Shown piece by piece: positions 24,423-34,217 of a stretch of DNA of 64,000 nucleotides (the first letter of the stretch is position 1; every line of letters starts with the position of its first letter). The notes beneath the pieces were generated by a model. It had not been told where the DNA came from and did not search any database. It saw only the letters and a program-made list of their open reading frames with translations. The position numbers and the translations under genes are program-made. Source of the stretch: Vicinamibacterales bacterium (GTDB lineage Bacteria > Acidobacteriota > Vicinamibacteria > Vicinamibacterales > UBA2999); the NCBI GenBank assembly GCA_041659285.1, contig JBAZYO010000010.1, positions 124,001 to 188,000 on the forward strand, written 5' to 3'.

Positions 24423-26912
24423 CTAATAACTGACCAACAACTTCGCGGCGGCCTGGATCTCCGCCTCGCTGACCAGGAACACCTCTTCGAGCGGCGGCGA
24501 ATACGGCACCGGTGTGTCGAGCGCGCCGAGGATGCGGATGGGCGCATCCAGCGCCTCGAAGGCCTCTTCCTGGATGATGGCCGCCAGGCTTTCGCCAATG
24601 CCGCCGGTGCGCGAGTCTTCGTGCACGATCAACACGCGATTGCAGTGGCGGGTCACGGCCAGGATGGCGTCCTTGTCGAGCGGCGCCAGGCTCCGCAGGT
24701 CGAGCACCGAGGCCTCGATGCCCTCGGCCGACAGTTTCTCCGCCACCCGCATGCAGTGGTGCACGTAGGCGCCATAGGAAATCATCGCCAGGTCAGAACC
24801 GGCGCGCCGCAGCGCGGCCTTGCCAATCCGCACTTCCGGCACCGCCTCGGGAAGGTTCTGCTTGACCCGCGGATCGCGGTAGAGCGCGATGTGTTCGTAG
24901 AACAGCACCGGATCCGGATCGGCCACCGCCGCGGCCATCAACGCACGAGCATCCTCGGGTGTGGACGGCACCACGATCTTGAGCCCGGGCGTGCGATAGA
25001 ACCACGGCTCGGTGTTCTGGCTGTGGTACGGGCCGGCATGGCGGAGGCCGCCCCACGGCATGCGCACCACCATGGGCACGCTGCCGCCCCAGCGATAGCG
25101 GATCTTGGCGGCGTTGTTGACCAGCTGATTGAAGCCGGTCGCGACGAAGTCGTTGAACTGCATCTCGCCGATCGGGCGCTGCCCGGCGAGCGCGGCGCCG
25201 ACGCACACGCCCAGCACGGCGCCTTCCGCCAGCGGCGAGTTGTGGATGCGATCGCCGAACTCCTTCAGCAACGGCCGCAACAGCAGGAACGCGTTGCCGT
25301 AGTGTCCGCCGACGTCTTCACCGTAGACGAAGACCCGCGGGTCCGACCGGAGCGCGTCGCCGACGCCCAGCATCACCGCTTCGAGGAACGTGTTGCCCTT
25401 CTTGTCGAACGGCAACCCCGGCTCGAGCGGCGGCAGCTCGGCGTGGATGGGTAGCGTGAGGCGGCGCTCCGGCTCGAGCACCTCGACCCGCTCGCGCGGC
25501 GCTTCGTCGTGGAACACGCCGGCGCCGGCCATCTCGGGCCGCGGCCACGGCGCGTCGATGACCAGTTGGGCCTGCCCGTCGACCAGTTCATCGGCCCACT
25601 TCTTCATCACGTCGAGATCGCCGGCCTTGATCACGCCCTCGGCCTCGAGCCGGCGCGCATACATCGGGATGGGATCGCGCTTGGACCAGTACTCGTAGAG
25701 CTCGCGATTGGCGTAGCCGGTCTCGTGAAGCTGGTGATAGTCCCACGACGGCGGCTGGTCCTTGCCGAGATACAGCATGTCGTCGTGGTGGGCATGGCCG
25801 CACATGCGCATGGCCACGACTTCAATCAGCGTGGGACCGTCGCCGGCGCGGGCGCGCTCCGCCGCCCACGTGAACGCGGAGGCCACCTCGTCCGGATCGG
25901 TGCCGTCGATGGTGATGCCCTGGATGCCGTAGCCCGCCGCCTTGTCGGCGAACACGCGGACCGCGGAGTTCTCGCGCACCGGCGTTGACAGCGCGGTCTG
26001 GTTGTTCTGCAGGCAGAAAATCGCCGGCAGCCTGGCGGCGGCGCAGACGTTGATGGCCTCGTGCCATTCACCGAGCGAGGAGCCGCCCTCGCCGATGAAG
26101 GCCAGCGCGACGCGGTCGCTCTTCTCGAGCGAAAACGCCATCGCCATGCCGGCCATGGAGAGCGAGCCCACGGCCAGCGGCGCGGCCGCGGGCAGCACGC
26201 CCCACTCGAAGTCGCCGGTGTGCAGGTCCTTGCCGTCCATCGGCGGACCGGACTTCCCCATCTGCGCGCGCAGCACCATGCCCACGGCCTCTTGGTCGTG
26301 ACGCATGGCCAGCGTCATGCCGAGGTCGCGAATCACCGGGGCCAGCACGTCGCCGCCCCAGGTGCCGTCGGCCTTGCGATACGCGGCGCCACGATGCAGG
26401 CGGACGGCGCCGGCGTAGATCGCTTCCTGCCCCAGCGATCGGAAGCCCTTGCCCTGGAACGCCATGTCGCCCCAGCGGACCTCGCCGCCCATGAAGAACT
26501 GCTTCAGCCGGTTGTCGACGCTGCGCGTGAGGCACATGCCCTTGAGGATCTCCTTGCGCTCGGCCTTGGTCAGTGACGCTTCGATGGCGGCGCGCCGCAG
26601 GAACCCGTCGCAGGCATCTACCACTTCCGCGCGCGCCTGTTCGAACCGCTTGACGGCGGAGGTGCCGGGCGTCGTTTCGGCAATGCCTTCGGGGGCCGCC
26701 ACCTGGTCGTAAAGCGCCTTGGCCAGCGCGCGGCGGAACGGCGTGCGCACCGCGTCCAGCTTCACCGCGTCGCGGCTCTTGATGGCGCCAACTCCCGCAC
26801 TCTCGAACGCCTCGAGCGCAATCGTGAGGGCAAACGGATGGCGTTCGGCGACAAACGCGCCAAAGCGGCTGGCCAGGCCGGACAGCTTCGAGGCATCGAC
26901 CGTGCGGGACAT
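24423..26912 (-). CDS. 2-oxoacid dehydrogenase E1, alpha and beta fused
   Basis: 829 residues from the ATG at 26912. The first half (about 100-470) is E1-alpha: FQGKGFRSLGQEAIYAG, RDLGMTLAMRHDQEAVGM, and the TPP motif GEGGSSLGEWHEAINVCAAARLPAIFCLQNNQTALST (G-x-G...NN). The second half (about 520-829) is E1-beta: EAVMLGVGDALRSDPRVFVYGEDVGGHYGNAF, NSPLAEGAVLGVCVGAALAG, and a C-terminal transketolase domain. Such fused enzymes oxidatively decarboxylate branched-chain 2-oxoacids or pyruvate for an acyl-CoA-forming complex with E2 and E3, which are not in this window. The longer frame to 26942 is rejected because the 26912 ATG has a TACAAT hexamer 6 nt ahead. Confidence 0.9.
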   Translation of the reverse strand: MSRTVDASKLSGLASRFGAFVAERHPFALTIALEAFESAGVGAIKSRDAVKLDAVRTPFRRALAKALYDQVAAPEGIAETTPGTSAVKRFEQARAEVVDACDGFLRRAAIEASLTKAERKEILKGMCLTRSVDNRLKQFFMGGEVRWGDMAFQGKGFRSLGQEAIYAGAVRLHRGAAYRKADGTWGGDVLAPVIRDLGMTLAMRHDQEAVGMVLRAQMGKSGPPMDGKDLHTGDFEWGVLPAAAPLAVGSLSMAGMAMAFSLEKSDRVALAFIGEGGSSLGEWHEAINVCAAARLPAIFCLQNNQTALSTPVRENSAVRVFADKAAGYGIQGITIDGTDPDEVASAFTWAAERARAGDGPTLIEVVAMRMCGHAHHDDMLYLGKDQPPSWDYHQLHETGYANRELYEYWSKRDPIPMYARRLEAEGVIKAGDLDVMKKWADELVDGQAQLVIDAPWPRPEMAGAGVFHDEAPRERVEVLEPERRLTLPIHAELPPLEPGLPFDKKGNTFLEAVMLGVGDALRSDPRVFVYGEDVGGHYGNAFLLLRPLLKEFGDRIHNSPLAEGAVLGVCVGAALAGQRPIGEMQFNDFVATGFNQLVNNAAKIRYRWGGSVPMVVRMPWGGLRHAGPYHSQNTEPWFYRTPGLKIVVPSTPEDARALMAAAVADPDPVLFYEHIALYRDPRVKQNLPEAVPEVRIGKAALRRAGSDLAMISYGAYVHHCMRVAEKLSAEGIEASVLDLRSLAPLDKDAILAVTRHCNRVLIVHEDSRTGGIGESLAAIIQEEAFEALDAPIRILGALDTPVPYSPPLEEVFLVSEAEIQAAAKLLVSY

Positions 26913-26924
26913 GCGGACATTGTA
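26913..26924 (-). promoter_or_regulatory. -10-like hexamer 6 nt before the E1 start
   Basis: On the minus strand TACAAT (26924-26919) is followed by six bases and the ATG of the fused E1 gene. There is no Shine-Dalgarno motif, suggesting a leaderless transcript. Confidence 0.4.
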
Positions 26925-27052
26925 CCCTCGGCACTTTGGCACACCGCCGCCGGGTCGGCTGGCCGCCGTCGTGCTGCCCTCCGTCGCGCGCGGGGTGCCG
27001 TGCCGGCCGATTCCGGGTTTCGCGGCTCACTGGCTTGTGGCAGGATGACGCC

Positions 27053-28237
27053 ATGTATCGATATGTTTCGTTTCTCGCTCTCATTGCGGCCGCCTTCGTA
27101 ACGGTCGGCAGCCAGGCCTCGGCGCAAGGCGACGTCGCGGCGCGGGCCCGGGCGCTTCACAAGCAGGCCCTGCTCATCGACGGGCACAACGATTACCCGT
27201 GGGCCCTGCGCGACCTCGATCCCGGGCGCGACTTGGGCAAGGCCGACATCTCCCGGCCGGTGCCGGCGTTGATGACCGACATCCCCCGCTTGCGCCAGGG
27301 CGGCGTCGGCGGGCAGTTCTGGTCGGTGTATACGCCGTCCACCATGCAGGGCAAGGAAGCCGTGCGCGTCACGCTCGACGAGATCGACACCGTGCATCGC
27401 ATGACCACGCGCTGGCCCGAGACGTTCGAGCTGGCCGGCACCGCCGCCGACGTCGAGCGTGCGTTCAAGGCCGGCCGCATCGCCGCGATGATCGGCATGG
27501 AGGGCGGGCATTCCATCGACAACTCGCTGGCCACGCTGCGCATGTTCTACGCCCTCGGCGCGCGCTACATGACCCTCACCCACTCCGCCAACCTGCCGTG
27601 GGCCGACGCCAGCACCGACACCGCCGTGCTCGGCGGCCTGTCGAAGTTCGGCGAGGAGGTGGTCCGCGAGATGAACCGGCTCGGCATGCTGGTGGACCTC
27701 AGCCACGTCTCGCCGGGAACCATGGAAGACGCGCTGCGGGTCAGCGAAGCGCCAGTGATCTTTTCGCACTCGTCGGCGAAGGCCATCTGCAACGTGCCGA
27801 GAAACGTCCCCGACAACGTGCTGCAGCTCACCGCGAAGAACGGCGGCGTGGTGATGGTGACGTTTGTGCCCGGCTTCATCTCACAGGCGGTGGCCGACCA
27901 CGACGCGAAGAAGGCTGAAGGGCCGGCGCCAAGGGCGACGATTTCGCAGGTCGCCGATCACATCGACCACATCCGCAAGGTCGCGGGCATCGACCACATC
28001 GGCCTGGGGGGAGACTTCGACGGCATCACGGCGGTGGTGTCCGGGCTCGAAGACGTCTCGAAGTACCCCGACCTCACCGCGGAACTGATGAAGCGCGGCT
28101 ACACGGACGGGGACATCAGGAAGATCCTGGGCCTGAACATCCTGCGCGTGATGAAACAGGCCGAGAAGGTCGCGGCCGGGTTGCAGAAGACGCGCCAGCC
28201 GTCAACGGCGACCATCGAACAGCTCGACGGCAAGTAG
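27053..28237 (+). CDS. Secreted M19-family (renal-type) dipeptidase
   Basis: 394 residues from the ATG at 27053. Signal peptide (YVSFLALIAAAFVTVGSQASA). Peptidase M19 zinc sites: LIDGHNDYPW (H-x-D), MIGMEGGHSID (bridging Glu), LVDLSHVSPGTMEDAL (His), VIFSHSSAKAI (His) and GLGGDFDGI (Asp). The family hydrolyses dipeptides, including D- or beta-lactam types, in the periplasm. Other motifs (TLTHSANLPWADASTD) follow the bacterial subgroup. Length is normal for the family. It is a single gene, divergent from the fused E1 gene and convergent with the permease gene, with a CACAGAG-type inverted repeat after its stop. Confidence 0.9.
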   Translation: MYRYVSFLALIAAAFVTVGSQASAQGDVAARARALHKQALLIDGHNDYPWALRDLDPGRDLGKADISRPVPALMTDIPRLRQGGVGGQFWSVYTPSTMQGKEAVRVTLDEIDTVHRMTTRWPETFELAGTAADVERAFKAGRIAAMIGMEGGHSIDNSLATLRMFYALGARYMTLTHSANLPWADASTDTAVLGGLSKFGEEVVREMNRLGMLVDLSHVSPGTMEDALRVSEAPVIFSHSSAKAICNVPRNVPDNVLQLTAKNGGVVMVTFVPGFISQAVADHDAKKAEGPAPRATISQVADHIDHIRKVAGIDHIGLGGDFDGITAVVSGLEDVSKYPDLTAELMKRGYTDGDIRKILGLNILRVMKQAEKVAAGLQKTRQPSTATIEQLDGK

Positions 28238-28256
28238 TGACGCACCGACGAACATT

Positions 28257-28352
28257 GGCCACAGAGGACACAGAGAGCACAGAGTCTTTTTTCTAAAGGC
28301 CTGTCTGGGAATTTGCAGATTCGGCTCTGCGTCCTCCGTGTCCTCTCTGGCT
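28257..28352. repeat. CACAGAG-type long imperfect inverted repeat
   Basis: In the gap between the convergent dipeptidase and permease genes, an arm starting GGCCACAGAGGACACAGAG (28257-28284) is matched by the reverse complement of 28325-28351 with about four mismatches. The loop carries a T6 run. It may act as a bidirectional terminator. Similar words are exapted as signal-peptide coding sequence at 44064 and 46827. Confidence 0.75.
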
Positions 28353-28360
28353 GACTTTCG

Positions 28361-31015
28361 TCATTCCGCTCGCAGGGCGATGAGCGGATCCACCGTCGTC
28401 GCCCGGCGTGCCGGAATCAGGCACGCCAGCACGCCCGCCAGCACGAACACCACGGCCACCGCCCCGAAGATCAGCGGATCACGCGGCGCCGTCTGGTAGA
28501 GATACGACGACAGGATGCGCCCCGCCGCCAGCGCCCCGCCAATCCCGAGCACCAACCCCGTCACGACCAGCGTCAGCCCCTGCCGCAGCACCATGGTCAG
28601 CACGCTCTCGCGGCTGGCGCCCAGCGCCATGCGCACGCCGAACTCGCGCGTGCGTTGCGTCACCGACGTGGCGATCACGCCGCCGATGCCGGCCAGCGTC
28701 ACGAGCAGGGCCAGTCCGGCGAACACGAGGAGCAACGTCGCGGTGAGGCGCGGCGCCGCCAGCGCCTCGGAGCGAAGATCGTCGAGGGTCTGCACCGCTT
28801 CGACGGGCTGATTGGGATCCACGGCGTGGACCGTGTCGCGCAACAGTTGGCCGAACCTGGACGGATCGCCGGCGGTGCGCACGAGCACCTGTCCCGCGAA
28901 GCCTTGCGGCGTCTGTGTGAGCGGGATGTAGACCTGGGCCACGGTTTCGGTGGCCAGGCCGAACTGCTTCACGTCGCCGACCACGCCAACGACGGTGTAC
29001 CAGGTTTGGCCGCGGTTGGTCGAGACGCGCGAGCCGACCGGATCGGTGCCTTCCCAGTACTTCGCCATCGAACGATTGATCACCGCGACCGGCAGGGTCT
29101 CCTCCAGGTCGAGCGCGTTGAACACGCGTCCGCTCGCCAGTGGGATGCCGATCGTGTCGAAGTAGTTGTCGCTGGCCACGCGAATGTCGGTGGTCGGACG
29201 GCGCTCCGGATCGTCGGTGACGCGGCCCTCGATGTCGAACCGGGTGGTGGAGGGTCGCGCGCCCGCCAGCGGCACGGCGTTGGTGACCGCGACCGACACG
29301 ACACCAGGCTGCGTCTCGAGCCGCTCGATCATCGGCAGATACAGGCGTCGCAGCGCGTTGACGGTGCCGTAGCGCGAGAAGTTGCCGTAGACCTGCGCCG
29401 ACAACACGCCCTCGGACCGGTAGCCGGTCTCGACCTTCTGTAATCGGTAGAAGCTGGCCACCAGCAGGCCCGCGCCGACCAGCAGGACCACCGACACCGC
29501 GACCTGCGCCACGATCAGGGCGCCCTGCATGCGCCGGCGGCCCGACGCGTCGCCGGCCTGGTTGCCGCCCTGCTTGAGCGCCGACACCAGGTCGATGCGC
29601 GTGCCGAGCGCCGGCAGCGTGCCGAACAACACACCGGTCACCACCGACACGCCGAGGGTGAACGCGAGCACCCACGCATCAATGGTGATCTCGCCGGTTC
29701 GCGCGGTGAAGCGGCCGACAAACGTCGTCAGCATGCCGACCGTGGCCCACGCAAAGGCCATCCCGACGATGCCGCCGGCGATCGAGAGCAGGGTGCTTTC
29801 GGTGAGCAACTGGCGCACGAGGCGGCCGCGGCCGGCACCCAGGGCGGCGCGCATCGCCAACTCGCGATCGCGGCCGAGCATGCGTGCCAGCGTGAGGTTG
29901 GCGACGTTGGCGCAGGCGATCAGGAGAATCAGGCCGGTGATGCCGAGCAGGATCATCAACATCTCGCGGGCGCCGCCCGTCAGCGCCTCGCGCACGGGCA
30001 TCGTGGTCGCCTGGAAGCCCGAAGTGGCGGCGCGATACGCCGCCGGGTGGTCCTGCGTGAAGGTGTGGCAGATGGCACCGACGGTGCTGGCCGCCTGTTC
30101 GGCGGTGACGCCGGGCCGGAGGCGGCCGAACACGTTCAAGGCGCTGAACGCGCGCCGGTTCCGCGCGATGTTCTGCTCGGCGGCGGCGCGAAACGGGCAC
30201 GCCAGCACGGGCATGTAGACGTCGTTCTCCTGCGGGTAGTGCGGCACGTTGGGCAGCACGCCGATGACGCGGTGCGGCCGGTCGTTCATCTCGAACACCT
30301 GGCCCACAATCGTGGGGTCGCCGCCGAACTTGGTGCGCCAGTAGGTGTGGCTGAGCACCAGCACCGCCTCCGCGCCCGGCACATCGTCGGCCGGCTCGAA
30401 GGTGCGGCCGAGGACGGGCTTGATGCCGAGCAGGTCGAAGAAGTTGGCGGAGACCACTCCGGTATCGACGGCGTCGGGCTCGCCGCGGTTGACCAGGTCG
30501 AAGTTCATCTGGTGGTACTCGACCAGGCCGTCGAAGACGCTGGCGGCGCGGGCGCGGTAGTCGAAGTACTCCGCCACCGCCACGCCGGTCTGGCGCTGGC
30601 CGGCGAGTGGCGCCGACTGTTGCACCACCACCAGGCGGTCGCCGTGCTCGTAGGGAAGCGGCTTGAGCAGCACGCCGTTGATCACGCTGAAGATGGCGGT
30701 GTTGGCGCCGATGCCGAGGCCGAGCGTGACGATGGCGAGCGTGGCGTAGCCGGGCCGCTTGACCAGCGCCCGCGCGCCGTAGCGCAGGTCGGCGAGCAGG
30801 GTTTCGATCCAGCTCACGCCGCGCGCCTCGCGGGCGTCTTCCTTGTGCTTTTCCATTGGCCCGAAACTCCTGAGTGCGCGGGTGCGCGCGTCGTCGGGGC
30901 TCATGCCCATCGCGATGTTCTTGTCGGTTTCCATCTCGATGTGAAACCGCACCTCGGCGTTGAGCCCGCGATCGAGGTCACCTCCGCGAATCAGCGCGTG
31001 CAGCCGTTTCCACAT
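28361..31015 (-). CDS. ADOP-type ABC transporter permease (MacB/FtsX-like)
   Basis: 884 residues. The N-terminal permease-prefix domain (1-70: MWKRLHALIRGGDLDRGLNAEVRFHIEME, ALRSFGPMEKHKEDAREARG) and two FtsX-MacB halves, each a TM helix, a periplasmic domain and three TM helices, define the acidobacterial duplicated orphan permease family. Halves start at LAIVTLGLGIGANTAIFSVINGVLLKPLPY and VLLVGAGLLVASFYRLQKVETGYRSEGVLSAQV. These are large membrane proteins that couple ATPase activity to export or mechanotransmission; no ATPase subunit is adjacent (orphan). Paired with a PadR-family regulator 28 nt upstream, the usual arrangement for this family. Confidence 0.9.
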   Translation of the reverse strand: MWKRLHALIRGGDLDRGLNAEVRFHIEMETDKNIAMGMSPDDARTRALRSFGPMEKHKEDAREARGVSWIETLLADLRYGARALVKRPGYATLAIVTLGLGIGANTAIFSVINGVLLKPLPYEHGDRLVVVQQSAPLAGQRQTGVAVAEYFDYRARAASVFDGLVEYHQMNFDLVNRGEPDAVDTGVVSANFFDLLGIKPVLGRTFEPADDVPGAEAVLVLSHTYWRTKFGGDPTIVGQVFEMNDRPHRVIGVLPNVPHYPQENDVYMPVLACPFRAAAEQNIARNRRAFSALNVFGRLRPGVTAEQAASTVGAICHTFTQDHPAAYRAATSGFQATTMPVREALTGGAREMLMILLGITGLILLIACANVANLTLARMLGRDRELAMRAALGAGRGRLVRQLLTESTLLSIAGGIVGMAFAWATVGMLTTFVGRFTARTGEITIDAWVLAFTLGVSVVTGVLFGTLPALGTRIDLVSALKQGGNQAGDASGRRRMQGALIVAQVAVSVVLLVGAGLLVASFYRLQKVETGYRSEGVLSAQVYGNFSRYGTVNALRRLYLPMIERLETQPGVVSVAVTNAVPLAGARPSTTRFDIEGRVTDDPERRPTTDIRVASDNYFDTIGIPLASGRVFNALDLEETLPVAVINRSMAKYWEGTDPVGSRVSTNRGQTWYTVVGVVGDVKQFGLATETVAQVYIPLTQTPQGFAGQVLVRTAGDPSRFGQLLRDTVHAVDPNQPVEAVQTLDDLRSEALAAPRLTATLLLVFAGLALLVTLAGIGGVIATSVTQRTREFGVRMALGASRESVLTMVLRQGLTLVVTGLVLGIGGALAAGRILSSYLYQTAPRDPLIFGAVAVVFVLAGVLACLIPARRATTVDPLIALRAE

Positions 31016-31043
31016 GGCGTGAACCCTTCAGAACCCTTCAGAA

Positions 31044-31373
31044 CTACGCTTCACTGGCCAGTATCTTCCCCACCGCGCCGGTCATGCGTTCCCACTGGCG
31101 CGTCTCGTCCTTCAACTGGCGTTCGCCCTTGCGCGTGAGGTGGTAGAACCTGGCCTGGCGGTTGTTGTCGGAGGCGCCCCATTCCGCGTCGAGCCAGCCG
31201 GCGGTTTCGAGCCGCTGCAGCGCCGGGTAGAGCGAGCCCTGGTTGACGCGCAGGACGTGGTCGGAGATCTGCAGGATGCGCTGCGCGATGCCCCAGCCGT
31301 GCTGCGGCCCGAGCGCGAGCGTCTTGAGGATCAACAGGTCGAGGGTGCCCTGGAGCAGGTCGAGTTTGGCCAC
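31044..31373 (-). CDS. PadR-family transcriptional regulator
   Basis: 109 residues, GTG start at 31373 with GGAGGG about 9 nt before. Winged-helix motifs LLILKTLALGPQHGWGIAQRI, VNQGSLYPALQRLETAGWLDAEWG and ARFYHLTRKGERQLKDE are characteristic of PadR repressors of the short, acidobacterial ADOP-linked type. It probably represses itself and the downstream permease gene, with release on binding of an antimicrobial or lipophilic ligand; that mode is inferred from the family. Confidence 0.9.
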   Translation of the reverse strand: MAKLDLLQGTLDLLILKTLALGPQHGWGIAQRILQISDHVLRVNQGSLYPALQRLETAGWLDAEWGASDNNRQARFYHLTRKGERQLKDETRQWERMTGAVGKILASEA

Positions 31374-31502
31374 GTCAGCGCCCTCCGCGCCTTGAGTGAG
31401 CGGCGAGTCTTGTCGGCATTCGACAGAAGCATGCCCGCCCTCCTGTCGGATGTCAACAAGAGCGGCGCAAAACGGTGGGACGACTGTCGGGGAGGGGCCC
31501 GA

Positions 31503-32075
31503 TCAGAAGAGGAACGGGATCATGCGCCACGTCCTGGCGCGGTAGGTCGCGTATTCGGCGGCGCGGCGGCCCGTCGCCAGCCGGCGCTCCTCTTCCCAGG
31601 CCGAGGAGATGTAGCAGCCGATCATGAACACCGCGGTCGCGGCGAGAAACAGGTTGTGCGTGGCCACCGGCGCGGCGGTCCACGCCAGCGAGTAGGCGAG
31701 GTAGATGGGGTGGCGGATGATCCGGTACGGCCCGGTCTGCAGGATGGTGTCGCAGGGCGGGTCGTAGACGAAGGTGCGGGTCATCGGCGTGCGGCGCGCC
31801 GCCTCAATGGCGGCCAGGAACAGCGCCAGCGCCACCGAGTAGATGGCAATGCCGATGCCGGCCCAGAAGTCGGTGGCGGCGTTGAGCATGATCAGCGCGA
31901 TGCCGTGCATCAGGCCGCACAGCACGCTCCAGTCCTGGAACAGCCGTTGCGCGCGCGACACCGTGGCGGGCTGGATGAAGAAGTTCTGGAGCGCCACCGC
32001 GAAGACGATCAGTGTGGAGCCACCGACCACCGCGAGGGCCCATTCGAGCAACGTGTCGGGGAATTGTGCTGACAC
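31503..32075 (-). CDS. Isoprenylcysteine-carboxylmethyltransferase (ICMT/PEMT)-like membrane protein, copy 1
   Basis: 190 residues, five hydrophobic helices. The C-terminal catalytic signature GPYRIIRHPIYLAYSLAW, then EEERRL and a closing YxxY (EYATYRARTW), is that of PEMT/ICMT-fold integral membrane methyltransferases, which bind SAM in the R-H-P and E-E segments. In bacteria these act on small lipids, quinone or sulfur compounds; the substrate is unknown. A close paralogue is next upstream, and a third, truncated copy lies at 36750. Confidence 0.8.
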   Translation of the reverse strand: MSAQFPDTLLEWALAVVGGSTLIVFAVALQNFFIQPATVSRAQRLFQDWSVLCGLMHGIALIMLNAATDFWAGIGIAIYSVALALFLAAIEAARRTPMTRTFVYDPPCDTILQTGPYRIIRHPIYLAYSLAWTAAPVATHNLFLAATAVFMIGCYISSAWEEERRLATGRRAAEYATYRARTWRMIPFLF

Positions 32076-32183
32076 GATGAACGAAACAAGTCTACCGCCG
32101 CACTGGCCGATCCGAACAGGAACGCCGAAATAAATGCCGCACCCCAGGCGTCCGCCGCCGATGAACGGAATGTCTCGTCATCA

Positions 32184-32771
32184 TCAGCGGCTGGCGCGCA
32201 TCAGCCCCAACAGGGACGGCACCACCCTCCCGGTGCGATCGCGATATGCGCGGTAGCCATCGCCGAATTGCGCTTCGAGCTGGCGCTCTTCGCGGCGCGC
32301 GGCCACCACGTAGACGGCGACGGCGAGCACGCCGCAGACGGTGATCATCGGCCCGTGCGTGGCGACGGGAGCCGCCAGCCACGCCAGCGAGTAGGCGATG
32401 TAGAACGGGTGCCGCACCAGCGCGAACGGTCCGGTGGTGATGAGCGCCTTCGGCAGGGGGTCGTCCACGAGCGTGCGTGGCAGGTGCACGCGCCGCGCCG
32501 ACTCGAGCGCGGCGAGAAAGAGGAGCGTGGCCAGCACGTACATCACGATGGCGGCGCCCGCCCACGCCGGCCCTTTCGACCCGACCAGGAGAAGGCCAAA
32601 GAAGTGGATCACCGCGAAGCCGACGCCGACATCCTGCAGGGCGCGGATCTTCGGGTTGTTGGTGCGGGAGTCGAGAAAGAAGTCCTGCAGCGACACCGCG
32701 ATGATGACCGCCGTGGCGGCGGCAACGGCGAGGAGCACCCAATCGAGGGGTGACTGCGGCAGGACGCGCAT
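32184..32771 (-). CDS. ICMT/PEMT-like membrane methyltransferase, copy 2
   Basis: 195 residues from the ATG at 32771; the open frame upstream to 32876 lacks family similarity. TM1 is VLLAVAAATAVIIAVSL and the catalytic part is GPFALVRHPFYIAYSLAW, REERQLEAQFGDGYRAYRDR. It is about as long as copy 1 and arose by gene duplication (YIAYSLAWLAAPVATH vs YLAYSLAWTAAPVATH). It is divergent from the alpha-oxoamine synthase, with 97 nt between. The 5' end and upstream sequence (32694-32815) are repeated at 36750-36867, bracketing the four-gene accessory cluster. Confidence 0.8.
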   Translation of the reverse strand: MRVLPQSPLDWVLLAVAAATAVIIAVSLQDFFLDSRTNNPKIRALQDVGVGFAVIHFFGLLLVGSKGPAWAGAAIVMYVLATLLFLAALESARRVHLPRTLVDDPLPKALITTGPFALVRHPFYIAYSLAWLAAPVATHGPMITVCGVLAVAVYVVAARREERQLEAQFGDGYRAYRDRTGRVVPSLLGLMRASR

Positions 32772-32868
32772 AGTGGGTGTAGGGTATCGCGGATGCGGGT
32801 CCGGCTTCCACCACGGGTCGTGACGGGGAGCGGAGAAATTGCAGGGACGGTCCGTCCCATCAGACGAC

Positions 32869-34164
32869 ATGACCACGGACGCCCCAGCGTTACCGGATTG
32901 CCTGGACAGCGGTCTCTTTGACTATCGCGATCCCAAGGGCGGGCACCTCACCGATCGGTGTCAGCCGTTTGCCGCCTGGGTTGACGCGTCGCGCCGGGAG
33001 GGCCTGTTCCCCTTCATTCGCCACCACAGCCACTCCCCTGACACGCACAGCGAGGTGGTTGATTTCGGGGGGCACCGCTACTCCGGGATCAACCTGGCTT
33101 CGCAAGACTATCTGGGGCTGGCGCGGCATCCTGACGTCATCGCCGCCGCCCGCGCGGCGTGCGAGGCGCACGGGACCCACAGCGCAGGCTCCGAGCCGAT
33201 GGGCGGAGGGCTCGCGGATGGACAACTGCTTGAGCGGGAGCTGGCTGACTTCCTTCAGGTTCCTCACGTGGTGCTGTTTCCCACCGGTTGGGGGGCGGGA
33301 TATGGCGCCATCAAGGCGCTCGTCCGCCCTTACGATCACATCGTCATCGATGCGCTCGCCCACGACTGCCTTCAGCACGGTGCCCGGGCGACCGGCGCCA
33401 CGGTGACGCCGTTTGCGCATAACGACGTCGCCAGCCTCGACAAGCGCCTTCGGCGCATCCGCAACCAGACAATTGCCGGCGCGATACTCGTGGTCACCGA
33501 GTCGCTGTTCTCGATGGACTCGGACCATCCGGACTTCACCGCTCTCGTTGCGGTATGCCGGGAACACGAGGCACAGATCCTCGTCGACGTCGCCCACGAC
33601 CTGGGAGCGATGGGGCCTGGTGGCCGTGGCGTTCTCGCCGAGGCCGGAGTAGTCAACGACATCGACGTGGTGATTGGATCGTTCTCGAAATCGTTCGGTT
33701 GCCTCGGCGGCTTCGTCGCCACACGATCGCAGGCGGCGTCCTACTACGTGCGGGGATTCAGCGGCACCTACACCTTCTCGAACTACCTGATGCCGGCGCA
33801 GGTGGCAGCCGTCCGAACGGCGCTTCGAATCATCGGCTCAGAGGAAGGCGAAGGGCTTCGGCGACAGACGATGCGCAAGTCGCAGGTCTTGCGTGCCGCG
33901 CTTGCCGCCGAGGGATTTGAAGTGATGGGCCGCCCCTCGCCGATCGTCCTGCCACGAATTGGCTCGGAAGGAACCGCCAGGCTCGCGCAGCGTGAATGCC
34001 TGCGACGGGGCGTCATCGTCAACAGCATCGAGTTCCCGGCCTGCCGAAAGGGCGAAGCGCGTTTCCGCCTGCAGATGTCGCCGCGGCATCAGGATGAGAT
34101 GCTGCCCACGGTGGCTGCTGTCGTCCGCAGAAGCGTTGACGATGCCTTGCTACAACGGCGCTGA
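32869..34164 (+). CDS. Alpha-oxoamine synthase (PLP-dependent AONS/KBL/SPT family)
   Basis: 431 residues from the ATG at 32869; an in-frame TTG lies 30 nt upstream. A fold-type I PLP enzyme of the alpha-oxoamine synthase family: SGINLASQDYLGLARHPDVI, THSAGSEPMGGG, LFPTGWGAGYGAIKAL, ILVDVAHDLGAMGPGGRG (D240xxH243) and VIGSFSKSFGCLGGF, where K274 should be the PLP lysine. Family members join an amino acid with an acyl-CoA or acyl-ACP and release CO2, as in biotin, sphingoid-base or CqsA autoinducer synthesis. No biotin or haem genes are present, so a lipid-like product fits. It faces the three-gene operon of GNAT, desaturase and diiron protein. Confidence 0.85.
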   Translation: MTTDAPALPDCLDSGLFDYRDPKGGHLTDRCQPFAAWVDASRREGLFPFIRHHSHSPDTHSEVVDFGGHRYSGINLASQDYLGLARHPDVIAAARAACEAHGTHSAGSEPMGGGLADGQLLERELADFLQVPHVVLFPTGWGAGYGAIKALVRPYDHIVIDALAHDCLQHGARATGATVTPFAHNDVASLDKRLRRIRNQTIAGAILVVTESLFSMDSDHPDFTALVAVCREHEAQILVDVAHDLGAMGPGGRGVLAEAGVVNDIDVVIGSFSKSFGCLGGFVATRSQAASYYVRGFSGTYTFSNYLMPAQVAAVRTALRIIGSEEGEGLRRQTMRKSQVLRAALAAEGFEVMGRPSPIVLPRIGSEGTARLAQRECLRRGVIVNSIEFPACRKGEARFRLQMSPRHQDEMLPTVAAVVRRSVDDALLQRR

Positions 34165-34217
34165 GTGCGACGCAGACGCGAGCACGCCTGCTTCCCGCAC
34201 GCGCGCCGGCATTGACT